DNA of 52,610 bases from JAXLWB01 sp046328715 (lineage in GTDB: Bacteria > Chloroflexota > Anaerolineae > Caldilineales > Caldilineaceae), in assembly GCA_046328715.1 (NCBI GenBank), contig JAXLWB010000068.1:1-52610 (forward strand), given 5' to 3'. The translations under genes and the position numbers were made by a program. Position 1 is the first letter of the stretch, and every line of letters starts with the position of its first letter. Below are positions 1-7,194 of this stretch, one piece after another. Under the pieces are notes generated by a model. It saw only the letters and a list, made by a program, of their open reading frames with translations, searched no databases and was not told where the DNA came from.

Positions 1-115
1 CCACAATTGCTTCGTGAACGCCACCGCTCACGTCCCAGCGCAGACGGTTGGCACTCTCCAGGATATCCTGTGCATTCGGCGTTGTAACTGGTTTCAGTCC
101 GTCGCTACTAAGCAT
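1..115 (-). CDS. feoB: FeoB membrane (permease) half, N-terminal fragment, runs off the window
   Basis: An open frame starts at ATG 115 and continues to base 1 without a stop (38 codons; begins MLSSDGLKPV). The ATG lies inside the last codons of the upstream FeoB GTPase gene (ATGCTTAG, 8-base overlap), the usual sign of translational coupling. FeoB is normally one protein with a cytosolic G domain followed by a ferrous-iron permease. Here the G domain ends at a stop and a new protein begins, so the remainder is most likely the separated membrane permease. Only the soluble N-terminal stretch is visible, so the assignment rests on position and overlap, not on transmembrane motifs. Confidence 0.6.
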   Translation of the reverse strand, partial: MLSSDGLKPVTTPNAQDILESANRLRWDVSGGVHEAIV

Positions 116-974
116 GATTCCCCTCCACTTGTAAGGCAAGTTGCCCATTCAATCGACCTGGATCGTCACGGGTTAAATCGCCCAACTCGCCTTGTTGCAA
201 AGCTTCAATAATCCGCGAGTCGCCATCAAGCAGACGCATAGCGACCCAACGTGGATTAGGCAAAGTCGGAAAAGTGGCTTTGAGTTGAGCAACGAGTGCG
301 CTCACTGCGCGCTTTAGTCCAGGGGGCTCGCTGACAATGCGATGTGGTTTGCAGATCACTTTGCCAGTTGCCACTTCGTGAACGGCTTGCAACAACTCAG
401 GAATACCCTGGCGCTGACGGGCGGCCATCGGCACTACCGGAATACCCAGATCGCGGGCCAACGAGCGCTCGTCAACTTTGAGGCCGTGACGTTTGGCTTC
501 ATCGACCAGATTGAGTGCCAACACGGCACGGTCGGTGATCTCGAGCACTTGCAGGGCCAAATTGAGATTGCGCTCCAATCGGGTCGCATCGGCCACAATG
601 ATCGTCACATCGGGCTGGCCGAAGAGGATGAAGTTACGCGCCACCTCTTCGTCCAGACTGGTCGAAAGCAGCGAATAGGTACCAGGCAGGTCGACGATCT
701 TATAGCGATGATCGCCATAGGAGTATCCACCTTCGGCGCGTGTCACTGTCTTACCTGGCCAGTTGCCTGTATGCTGACGCAACCCGGTTAAGGCGTTGAA
801 GATTGTGCTTTTGCCGGTATTGGGGTTGCCCGCCAGTGCAATCACATAGTCCCAGTCGGTCATGTCGATGCCGAGTTTGATCAGGTTTCCAGGCCGATGC
901 AAGGCACAACTCTCACAAGCATGACCGCTAGCTGGTTGTAAAGGGATATCGACAGTTTCAGTTTTTGTGCTCAT
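108..974 (-). CDS. feoB: FeoB GTPase domain protein (split FeoB)
   Basis: This 288-residue protein is the cytosolic G-protein half of the FeoB ferrous-iron transporter. Visible motifs are G1 GNPNTGKST, G2 region GNWPGKTV, G3 DLPGTYSL and G4 NLVDEA, in the order and wording typical of FeoB. The N-terminus carries CESC, a possible metal-binding pair. Full FeoB is roughly 600-800 residues with a membrane domain. This one stops after the G domain and its helical extension and overlaps by 8 bases a second gene that leaves the window. ATG 974 is preferred over ATG 986 because a GAGG lies 8 bases before it. It follows a DtxR/FeoA-type regulator in the same direction, which suggests iron-responsive expression. 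Confidence 0.9.
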   Translation of the reverse strand: MSTKTETVDIPLQPASGHACESCALHRPGNLIKLGIDMTDWDYVIALAGNPNTGKSTIFNALTGLRQHTGNWPGKTVTRAEGGYSYGDHRYKIVDLPGTYSLLSTSLDEEVARNFILFGQPDVTIIVADATRLERNLNLALQVLEITDRAVLALNLVDEAKRHGLKVDERSLARDLGIPVVPMAARQRQGIPELLQAVHEVATGKVICKPHRIVSEPPGLKRAVSALVAQLKATFPTLPNPRWVAMRLLDGDSRIIEALQQGELGDLTRDDPGRLNGQLALQVEGNHA

Positions 975-1003
975 AATTTTCCTCATCTCATTTGGAAATG
1001 GAA

Positions 1004-1101
1004 CCGCGGATGGCGCTGATCATGCGGATAAAAGAGCAGATAAAAATAGAAATCCGGTTGTTATCTGCCAAATCCGTTTCATCCGCGTTTCTATTTTCAT
1101 G
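1004..1101. repeat. Foldback in regulator-feoB gap (GCGGAT/GCAGAT words)
   Basis: Nested inverted repeats fill the gap. CGCGGATG near 1006 pairs with CATCCGCG near 1080, and GCAGATAA pairs with TTATCTGC. Read on the minus strand, the GCGGAT-type words come first after the regulator stop, the polarity seen at the other gaps. Confidence 0.6.
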
Positions 1102-1135
1102 GCTGGTTGTGTGTCTTTGCATGAGTGTCTAGTAT

Positions 1136-2155
1136 CTAATCTCCACTAATCTGAATCATCTCCGCCTGTTCCTTGCGCAGACCAATCAGTGCGCCGCGCA
1201 CCCGGTAAGCCGTCGGATCACCGCTTGGGCTGATCATCTCGGCCTTGATCGTGGTGCCGGGGAGAATGCCCAGATCAAGCATTCGCCGCCGCTCGGCCCC
1301 TTGCAGGCGAGGTGAAATGCGCACAACCTGTCCACTTTCCCCCAGTTGCAGACTGCTCAACGATTGAAATGGACCTTGCTCGACTTCCTCTTGGCGGATT
1401 GCAGCAACCGATACATTATTGGCGAAGAGTGGAGCCAATACATGTTCTTCCCCGTCGCCCCAAAAGCGGATGCGCTGCCCGTTGCGTTCGGTGACGATGA
1501 TCTGCATCCCTAGATGCAGCCCTTCCGCCAAAAGTTGAGCATAGACCGTCTGTGGCTCGTCTTCGAGATGGACCACTCGGGCTGGCTGGTTAGTGGGCCA
1601 CTCTGCCAAGGGTTGTCGCTCGGGCAACTTATCCAAGTCACCGGCTTCGTTGGGAATCGGATCGCCGTGCGGGTCAAAGCGTGGGTAGCCGAGTTCAGCG
1701 GCGAGCACATTGGTCTCCGTGGGCGAAAGTTCATGCTCGCGGCGTTCCGATTGGGTATGCCAGTCGGCCGCTTCGTAGCCGGTTTTGTTGGCCAGATAAC
1801 TCTCCCACAGACGATGAGCACGGATGATATGCAGTGCATAGTCGCGGCCACGCGGGGTTAAATGAGGGCAGCCGTCACTGAGTGTCACCAATTCGCGATG
1901 CTGCATTTCAGTCAGCAAATTGGCAACGCTGTCGCCAGTCGTACCCAGCACACCCGCCAGGCTTTCAAGTGTCGCCTGCCGCCCCTGATACTCACAACTA
2001 TAGATATGCTTCAGCGCATCTTCGATCAGCACCCGCTCGGTCATCTTGCGGGTCTGTCGCCAGCGCCAAAAGAATCCTGATTCTGGCCAAAAGAGCCAGA
2101 GCAACACGGCCAGCAAAACGATGGCAATAGAGAGTAAAATTAATGGATCGCCCAT
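1136..2155 (-). CDS. Membrane-anchored DtxR/MntR-like regulator with C-terminal FeoA (SH3-like) domain
   Basis: The 339-residue protein has three parts. Residues about 4-23 form a hydrophobic helix. Residues about 38-110 form a winged helix in which KMTERVLIEDALKHIY and the following segment resemble DtxR-family DNA-binding domains. A C-terminal FeoA-type domain lies at about 262-338, with RRRMLDLGILPGT as the hallmark. It precedes the split feoB genes on the same strand, so it probably controls iron uptake. Classical DtxR proteins are soluble, so the N-terminal membrane helix is unusual. ATG 2155 is preferred over ATG 2188 because GGAG sits 9 bases upstream and because two palindromes lie just upstream. 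Metal specificity cannot be read from the sequence. Confidence 0.8.
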   Translation of the reverse strand: MGDPLILLSIAIVLLAVLLWLFWPESGFFWRWRQTRKMTERVLIEDALKHIYSCEYQGRQATLESLAGVLGTTGDSVANLLTEMQHRELVTLSDGCPHLTPRGRDYALHIIRAHRLWESYLANKTGYEAADWHTQSERREHELSPTETNVLAAELGYPRFDPHGDPIPNEAGDLDKLPERQPLAEWPTNQPARVVHLEDEPQTVYAQLLAEGLHLGMQIIVTERNGQRIRFWGDGEEHVLAPLFANNVSVAAIRQEEVEQGPFQSLSSLQLGESGQVVRISPRLQGAERRRMLDLGILPGTTIKAEMISPSGDPTAYRVRGALIGLRKEQAEMIQISGD

Positions 2156-2179
2156 GTTCAATCTCCGTATAAATAAATT

Positions 2180-2195
2180 TTTAGCCATAGCTAAA
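2180..2195. promoter_or_regulatory. Candidate metalloregulator operator TTTAGC-CATA-GCTAAA
   Basis: A 6-base inverted repeat with a 4-base spacer lies 25 bases upstream of the regulator start. The arms resemble the TTTAG.../...CTAAA half-sites of the DtxR/MntR type (family knowledge). Autoregulation is inferred. Confidence 0.35.
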
Positions 2196-2221
2196 TTTAT
2201 AGATCAATTGTACCTTCCTTA

Positions 2222-2233
2222 GACAAATTTGTC
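2222..2233. promoter_or_regulatory. Perfect 12-base palindrome GACAAATTTGTC upstream of the iron regulator
   Basis: A perfect palindrome lies about 70 bases before ATG 2155 in AT-rich DNA where the promoter should be. It could be an operator for this or another regulator. Confidence 0.35.
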
Positions 2234-2285
2234 AAGTCCTATTTTTTGTCACTAGAGCTAAGAGAGTGAAATGCGGGTTAAAACA

Positions 2286-2336
2286 AAAAGAGCCGAGAAG
2301 GATACACTTTCATGTATATCCTTTCTCGGCTCTTTT
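2286..2336 (-). terminator. Rho-independent terminator after the DUF2461 gene
   Basis: AAAAGAGCCGAGAAGGATA pairs with TATCCTTTCTCGGCTCTTTT with one bulged base. Read on the minus strand the stem is followed by TTTTTGTTTT, so it ends transcription coming from 2488-3195. Confidence 0.8.
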
Positions 2337-2487
2337 GCTGGTTTGTTAACAAAGCAGATCCGCTGATCAGTCAAAAGCGTGAACGTCCGAAAACGTCCCC
2401 GGCACGATGCAGAAAGTTGTAAGTAGTACAAAAATTATTTGCGCCGTGCCGAGGATGTTGCTCACACTTTATGTAGATGAGCGACAA

Positions 2488-3195
2488 CTATTTACCCTCA
2501 GCCAGTCGGACCAACCACTGCTGCAATGGGGCCATGACTCGACAGTGCTCAAAACAACAATCGACCAAGTCAGCAGAAGTCAATTGCGCTGGCGTGACCG
2601 TGTTGGTATGAGCGTAGAGCCCTTGATAACGCAACAACTCCGCCCGTGGATGATTGGCATCGTAGCCAGTTGGAATACGCTTACTTCTTTCACCGCTGAT
2701 GTTATAGCGAGTATCGCCGGTAATCGCCTTCAAGATGGCAACCAATTCATTGCCCTGGGCTTCATCCGCCACTGCCTGGCGATAAATCGTGAGCAGTTCT
2801 TTGGGGAGCATAAACTGCCCGGCCATCAGTTCACCGCCCTCGGCGCCAAACTGAAAGCCAAAGGCAGGATTCTCCATCTTTTTCAACGGCCCCTCCCAAA
2901 AGACAAAGGCGACCTTGGTCTTATAAGGCGTCTTGTCCTGGCTGAAGCGAATGTCTCGATAGATGCGCATCATCGAACCTGCGCCGTTGACCCGGGCGTC
3001 GACCTGAATACCAGGCGCAATGGTCTTTAGCTTTTCGCCCAGTTCAGCTACAAAAGCGGGCACATGGGCAACGATATTGTTTTGGTAAATGTGCTTGTGC
3101 GCCTCAAACCACTCGCGCTCATTGTTCACTTCCAATTCACGCAGAAAGTCCAGCGCAGTGGGTGGAAAGCCGTTGAATGAAGTCGGTGTACTCAC
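2488..3195 (-). CDS. DUF2461 family protein
   Basis: The 235-residue protein matches the DUF2461 family across its length. The N-terminus FNGFPPTALDFLRELEVNN and the core RIYRDIRFSQDKTPYKTKV are the family signatures. The family is about 220-240 residues, so the protein looks complete. Biochemical function is unknown. No signal peptide or membrane segment is visible, so it should be cytosolic. The start is GTG at 3195 with no strong ribosome-binding site. It lies downstream of a TfoX-N protein on the same strand and is followed by a good terminator at 2286-2336. Confidence 0.85.
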   Translation of the reverse strand: MSTPTSFNGFPPTALDFLRELEVNNEREWFEAHKHIYQNNIVAHVPAFVAELGEKLKTIAPGIQVDARVNGAGSMMRIYRDIRFSQDKTPYKTKVAFVFWEGPLKKMENPAFGFQFGAEGGELMAGQFMLPKELLTIYRQAVADEAQGNELVAILKAITGDTRYNISGERSKRIPTGYDANHPRAELLRYQGLYAHTNTVTPAQLTSADLVDCCFEHCRVMAPLQQWLVRLAEGK

Positions 3196-3228
3196 TTTGG
3201 TCTCGCTTGGTTCGAATGCAGAAAAGAA

Positions 3229-3274
3229 GACAAGAAGATAGGAAGATGAGAGGTATTCATGTTATCTTCTTGTC
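3229..3274. repeat. Foldback between TfoX-N and DUF2461 genes (GAAGATA words)
   Basis: GACAAGAAGATA (3229-3240) pairs perfectly with TATCTTCTTGTC (3263-3274). On the minus strand the purine-rich arm begins inside the TfoX-N stop codon (TGACAAGAAG). Confidence 0.75.
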
Positions 3275-3602
3275 ATAATTTCCCCGGTAATGTTTCGACA
3301 AAGGCAAGGCAGCGATTCACCCAGGTGCGTAGATCCTCATCGCTGGCAATCCCAGGTGGATAAACATAGATCATACCCTTCGAAGGACGTCCGGTAAAGT
3401 CCATTGGACGCGCATGAGGCAGTGTTAACATGTGTCCATGTTGCTCCGGACCAACACGGGCCATCAAGGTATCTTTGACAATGCCACAACACATGTTGCC
3501 ATTAACCATAAAGGCGAGCCCGCCGAACATCTTCTTCTCGACAATGTCGGTCGAAGGCATTACGCTGCGGATGCGTTGAGCGAGAGTCTCATTATAGGCC
3601 AC
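3273..3602 (-). CDS. TfoX/Sxy N-terminal domain protein
   Basis: This 109-residue protein is a single TfoX N-terminal domain. The pattern KKMFGGLAFMVNGNMCCGI near residues 23-41 and the terminal segment LRTWVNRCLAFVETLP are characteristic. In gamma-proteobacteria TfoX activates competence genes, but stand-alone N-domain proteins in other phyla have no established role. The start is GTG at 3602, preceded by AGAGG. The stop codon is the first base group of a foldback repeat, and DUF2461 follows on the same strand. Confidence 0.85.
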   Translation of the reverse strand: MAYNETLAQRIRSVMPSTDIVEKKMFGGLAFMVNGNMCCGIVKDTLMARVGPEQHGHMLTLPHARPMDFTGRPSKGMIYVYPPGIASDEDLRTWVNRCLAFVETLPGKL

Positions 3603-3782
3603 GATCTGCCTCTTTTGGAATTGAATGTCTGGACGGAATGGTCGATAGATTTTGGATTCTAGATCGTCATTATTATAGCACTTTTGTTCTAAGTCTTCAA
3701 CTATTTTAGCATTGGTTACTCACTATTTTATGCTGAAGCGAGAGGCATAATCTCCCCATTGGAAAAGAATGGAGGCAAAGGA

Positions 3783-3980
3783 ATGGCAAAACCAGACATG
3801 GTCGGAATGATTGTGGCGGATATGGGGCGTGCGCTTGATTTCTATCGCTTGTTAGGACTGGACATTCCCGCAGGCGTGGAAGGCGATCCACATGTTGAAG
3901 TGCGTTCCAACGGATACCGAATTGCCTGGGATTCGCTGGCGATGATGCAGGGGATCTATCCCGAGTGGCAAGTAAAATGA
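3783..3980 (+). pseudogene. VOC (glyoxalase/bleomycin-resistance) family protein, truncated by a repeat
   Basis: The 65-residue frame begins MAKPDMVGMIVADMGRALDF, the first beta-alpha module of a VOC-superfamily metalloprotein, and continues through YRIAWDSLAMMQGIYPEW. Intact members are about 120-130 residues with a second module that supplies the remaining metal ligands; that half is missing. The stop codon falls inside the terminal ATGAC of a GTCATTTCG-type repeat (3977-4028), so the gene seems to have been cut where the element lies. ATG 3783 has GGAGG about 8 bases upstream, so translation of the stump is possible. Confidence 0.75.
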
Positions 3981-4028
3981 CATCATTGCAAAGATGTCTC
4001 CTTGCCAACTGCTGCTCGTCGAAATGAC
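3977..4028 (-). repeat. GTCATTTCG...ATGAC dispersed element, copy 1
   Basis: Read on the minus strand it starts GTCATTTCGACGAGCAG, contains GGAGACATCTT and ends ATGTCAT. It is bounded by inverted GTCAT/ATGAC ends like the copies at 6617 and 30241. It truncates the VOC gene. Confidence 0.65.
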
Positions 4029-4052
4029 AGATTGCTCCAGATTACACTGCAT

Positions 4053-4937
4053 TCACTCATACGACTCCAACACTGGCTCGTACCGCAACAGACAGCCCTG
4101 AGTACAGGTGCACTCTTTCAAGGGCAGTTCAGGGGTGCGGGCGACCAGGAAATCCTTGCCTGCGAGTGCCTTGCAGGTGGGGCAAAGCATCATGTCCTCT
4201 GGCGCTTTGATCTCGATGCGCCGCACGTGGTCGCCCCCTTTGCAACGCTGCCAGGTCTCCTGATTGTCGACATAAAGCGCCAGTTGATAGGCTTTCCAAT
4301 AGGCAGCTTCGACCGCATCGGCGTTGGTGCGAGTCAGCTCACTTTTGACACTTTGCGGAATGTCACTGGCATTGAGCCGCCAGTGAGTACCCCAGAGATG
4401 CTGCTCAGCCGCATATAACTTGAGCCAGTCAATTGTCTCTTTGCTCAGACCGTCAAGCAGCCAATGTTGGAGAAAGAGAATACGGCGAGTAAGAGCGCTG
4501 TGGCTCAGTTGCGGCTCTGGTCCGGTCCAGTCCGCTACACCCAAGGGTTGGCGCGCCTCGTAGGCACGGCGCAATTCGAGCGCCTCACTGGTATCTTTGG
4601 CTTGCAGTGCCTGACGCACCTTGGGCAAAACTGCGTTCTTTTCCGCCAATTGACGTTGCCGGTAACTCTCCACAAAGGGCAAGGCAGCAGCAGTGACTTG
4701 ATAGCGTTCCCCATGAGCTTGTAGCCAACCCTGTTTTTCAAACGATTTGATCATCTCCTCGTAGGGTTGGGGGAGAACTCGGCCCCAGCGCACCCGCTCT
4801 GCACCCGCATGAATCGGTGCTCCGGTGGCAAAGTAGGCCAGCAACTCAATCTGGCCGTATTCGGCTTTATCCATCGATGCCGCTAACTTGTTCCCATCCA
4901 AACTTGCTCCGCCAAAAAGCTTCTTCAGAAAACTCAT
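4053..4937 (-). CDS. Protein of unknown function with C-terminal zinc ribbon
   Basis: I do not recognise a named family. The 294-residue protein is soluble and largely helical. It ends in a Cys cluster, CPTC about 30 residues from the end and CTCTQGC about 13 residues from the end, which should bind one zinc. The segment just before it (RRIEIKAPEDMMLCPTCKAL) ties the ribbon to the rest of the chain. ATG 4937 is chosen over 4949 because GAGGGTGAAA precedes it. It lies downstream of the pseudokinase gene on the same strand, separated by two foldbacks, so it may be co-transcribed; no role can be assigned. Confidence 0.65.
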   Translation of the reverse strand: MSFLKKLFGGASLDGNKLAASMDKAEYGQIELLAYFATGAPIHAGAERVRWGRVLPQPYEEMIKSFEKQGWLQAHGERYQVTAAALPFVESYRQRQLAEKNAVLPKVRQALQAKDTSEALELRRAYEARQPLGVADWTGPEPQLSHSALTRRILFLQHWLLDGLSKETIDWLKLYAAEQHLWGTHWRLNASDIPQSVKSELTRTNADAVEAAYWKAYQLALYVDNQETWQRCKGGDHVRRIEIKAPEDMMLCPTCKALAGKDFLVARTPELPLKECTCTQGCLLRYEPVLESYE

Positions 4938-4982
4938 TTTCACCCTCACTGCAATGGATTTGGTTTGATAACTACTCCGCTA

Positions 4983-5060
4983 TAGAGACGCGGATATTGG
5001 GGAGCGCGGATTCCTATGCTAGAGATGCACAATCCGCGCGTCCTGGTATCCGCGTCTCTA
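4983..5060. repeat. Nested foldback (GCGGAT words)
   Basis: TAGAGACGCGGATA (4983-4996) pairs perfectly with TATCCGCGTCTCTA (5047-5060). Inside, GCGCGGATT (5004-5012) pairs with AATCCGCGC (5031-5039). Confidence 0.75.
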
Positions 5061-5134
5061 AAGGAGCCTGAGCAGTTACCTAGTTTAGAGCTATTGTACA
5101 TCAAGTGAGGAGAAAGGAGAGCAGGATGCAGGAT

Positions 5135-5184
5135 GCGAGTTGCGGGTTGCACGGTACTGCTTTACTTTGCAACCTGCAACTCGC
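5135..5184. repeat. Foldback after the pseudokinase gene (GAGTTGC words)
   Basis: GCGAGTTGCGGGTTGCA (5135-5151) pairs with TGCAACCTGCAACTCGC (5168-5184) with one mismatch. On the minus strand the GAGTTGCAGGTTGC arm starts 4 bases after the kinase stop. Confidence 0.75.
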
Positions 5185-5188
5185 TTCT

Positions 5189-6580
5189 TCAAACCGGCTG
5201 TACCAGTTGAAAAATCTGCAACATAATCAGCACCACAAAGGCCAACGTAACGGGAGGAATGGCATAGCCGAGGAAGCGCCAGTAGCGGTTTTCGGAGCCG
5301 ATGCCAAAGGTGCGCATCAATTCGCGCTGGAAAAGCAGGACTAGTAACATGATCGCCGAGCTAAACCCATAAATGGGGGAGAAATAGCGCATGATCTGAG
5401 CCCGTTCCAGCCAGGCGGACGCTTGGCTAAACCAGGTGTAGAGCAGCGTGTTGGTGACTTGGGAAGTTGCGGGTACAGCAACTGGGTTTTGCACCATTAG
5501 GAGCATGCTGTTCATCATGCCCAACACCAACAACGCCATCAGTGCCCCTACCACCACAAACGAAATCCACGAAAGATCGCGGCGCTCCTGCTTGCTGGCC
5601 TGAGGAAGCCGCATCAGCGCCAGTGAAGGCGAAGTCGTCACTGCTAGCGGTGCAGCATTGTAGAGCATCAAGGCCGTCGTGGTTGCTGGCGCAGGCGATG
5701 GTTGTGCAGAGGAGAGGTGCAACGTCTCCAGCCGATTGCGGGCAGCTCCGGCCAGAGCTTGCACAAAGCCGGTGACCGTTGGATAGCGCTGAGCAGGATC
5801 GACCGCCAAGGCCCGATTCAAGACGGATGCAAGATCCTGATGAACCTGAGGATCTTCGACTGGCACCGCAGAAAGCATGGAACTGTGAATATAAGGCACA
5901 ATGATCGTTGAATCATCCACGCCATAGGGAAGCTGGCGCACCAACATCTCAAAGGTGATCAAGGCCAAACTGAAGACATCACTCATCGGCGTCAAGATCA
6001 CATCGCCCCGTCGTTGCTCTGGCGAGAGGTAGGTGGTGCGTCCTGTCGGGTAATTGGGCGGACGCAGGATCGTCACCGGGCTGGCGACTCGAAAATCGGC
6101 TACCAAGAAACGTCCACGCGAGGTGCAGAAGACGTTGCTTGGCTTCAGGTTGCCGTGGATGTGACCTTGGCTATGGGCAAAGTCAAGACCGTTAGCAATG
6201 TCAGTCAGGGCATGCAAACACTCGCCCAGCGAAAACGGACGGGCACGATTTTGCAGCAAGTCGCTCAACATGCCATCTTCCATATAAGCCTGGGCAATGC
6301 AGGCCACCCCATCGCTCAACCCGGCGTCGTAGATGCGCACGATATTCGGGTGGATCAGCCGCATGCCGTCCTGCCCCTCGGCCACAAAATAGCGCAAAAT
6401 CGCCGGATCTTCCTGGAGCGGCGTACGCAACACCTTCAACGCCACCTGATATTGAAAGGTGATGTTGATGGCGCGGTAGATCGTCGCTGTGTTGCTGCGG
6501 CTGATCTCTTCTTCAATTTCATAAAGTCCTACCCGCTCTAATGCAGGTAACGACTTTCTTGCTTTATCGCTCGTTAACAT
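5189..6580 (-). CDS. Membrane-anchored Ser/Thr protein kinase-like protein, probable pseudokinase
   Basis: The 463-residue protein has a protein-kinase fold at residues about 18-285, a Pro/Thr-rich linker and three predicted membrane helices (about 337-363, 402-418, 436-460). The VAxK lysine (VALK, K49), the SPE segment (186-188) and D201 of the F-helix are kept. The glycine-rich loop has no glycines (SRSNTATIYRA). The catalytic HRD is HGN (142-144), so the base Asp is Asn, and DFG is DFR (162-164). Loss of three elements at once suggests impaired phosphotransfer, so a ligand-sensing or scaffolding role is possible. ATG 6580 is preferred to an upstream TTG. The membrane tail is at the C-terminus, as in many bacterial PknB-like proteins. 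Confidence 0.8.
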   Translation of the reverse strand: MLTSDKARKSLPALERVGLYEIEEEISRSNTATIYRAINITFQYQVALKVLRTPLQEDPAILRYFVAEGQDGMRLIHPNIVRIYDAGLSDGVACIAQAYMEDGMLSDLLQNRARPFSLGECLHALTDIANGLDFAHSQGHIHGNLKPSNVFCTSRGRFLVADFRVASPVTILRPPNYPTGRTTYLSPEQRRGDVILTPMSDVFSLALITFEMLVRQLPYGVDDSTIIVPYIHSSMLSAVPVEDPQVHQDLASVLNRALAVDPAQRYPTVTGFVQALAGAARNRLETLHLSSAQPSPAPATTTALMLYNAAPLAVTTSPSLALMRLPQASKQERRDLSWISFVVVGALMALLVLGMMNSMLLMVQNPVAVPATSQVTNTLLYTWFSQASAWLERAQIMRYFSPIYGFSSAIMLLVLLFQRELMRTFGIGSENRYWRFLGYAIPPVTLAFVVLIMLQIFQLVQPV

Positions 6581-6616
6581 GATTGTCAATACCAGACATT
6601 CAGTAGTTCACGGTTT

Positions 6617-6660
6617 GTCATTTCGGCGACCGTAGGAAGGAGAAATCTTATAGAGATGAC
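6617..6660 (+). repeat. GTCATTTCG...ATGAC dispersed element, copy 2
   Basis: It starts GTCATTTCGGCGACCGTAGG, contains GGAGAAATCTTA and ends GATGAC, giving inverted GTCAT/ATGAC ends. Confidence 0.65.
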
Positions 6661-6662
6661 AC

Positions 6663-6719
6663 TTAAACATTGCACAATCTCCAAGGTATAAGTTCTGAGG
6701 CAGATTGTGCAATGTTTAA
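6663..6719. repeat. 18-base perfect stem hairpin
   Basis: TTAAACATTGCACAATCT (6663-6680) pairs perfectly with AGATTGTGCAATGTTTAA (6702-6719) around a 21-base loop. It follows the end of the glycopolymer operon (6845) on the minus strand but lacks a U-tract, so it is not a textbook terminator. Confidence 0.75.
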
Positions 6720-6738
6720 ATCGCGTGTCGATTAGCTT

Positions 6739-6791
6739 GTCACCGAGAAGATTGCTCGCAAACTGCGGGTACCCTCGGGGTGCGAAATGAC
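6739..6791 (-). repeat. GTCATTTCG...TGAC dispersed element, copy 3 (inverted to copy 2)
   Basis: On the minus strand it reads GTCATTTCGCACCCCGAGGG at one end and ends AATCTTCTCGGTGAC. With copy 2 it brackets the hairpin at 6663-6719. Confidence 0.6.
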
Positions 6792-6844
6792 ATATTTCCA
6801 GAATTCGTGAAATACTGAGATTTCAACCACAATCTCTTTTACAC

Positions 6845-7192
6845 TTATTCGTAACTTCTAACTGCCCAACGTGAGCCGCTGATCAAGTCATAGAGCGCGG
6901 CGGCCATACAGAGATAGACCAAGACAAAAAAACCTGTCGTGGGCGACCAAGCACGTGTGAAGATCATAAACTCGGAGACGATCACATTGAGCGCGATGCT
7001 CAAGGCAACAGCCAAGGTCAGTTCCACAAAACGATCTTGGATCTGCAAAAAGCGCACAAAGACCAATCCCGGCGCCACCAAAGAATAGAGCAGCACCAAT
7101 GGCGCACGCATCGGCAGATCAGCCTGACTGGCAACTGCCACCACAATTCCGATCAAAATGATCAAGGAAGGTACCCAGCGCGAACGATTCAT
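6845..7192 (-). CDS. Small integral membrane protein in the glycopolymer cluster
   Basis: The 115-residue protein is almost entirely hydrophobic and should form about four membrane helices (near residues 8-24, 28-48, 55-78, 85-104). I do not recognise a family. The start overlaps the end of the large membrane protein gene: GGGAGG of the ribosome-binding site sits over the upstream stop, and only two bases separate the frames. The pair is therefore probably translated together and may act as one complex. Confidence 0.7.
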   Translation of the reverse strand: MNRSRWVPSLIILIGIVVAVASQADLPMRAPLVLLYSLVAPGLVFVRFLQIQDRFVELTLAVALSIALNVIVSEFMIFTRAWSPTTGFFVLVYLCMAAALYDLISGSRWAVRSYE

Positions 7193-7194
7193 TT

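Noticed and set aside
3209..3220. tRNA T-loop-like GGTTCGAATGC
   Set aside because: No acceptor stem, anticodon arm or CCA can be built around it.
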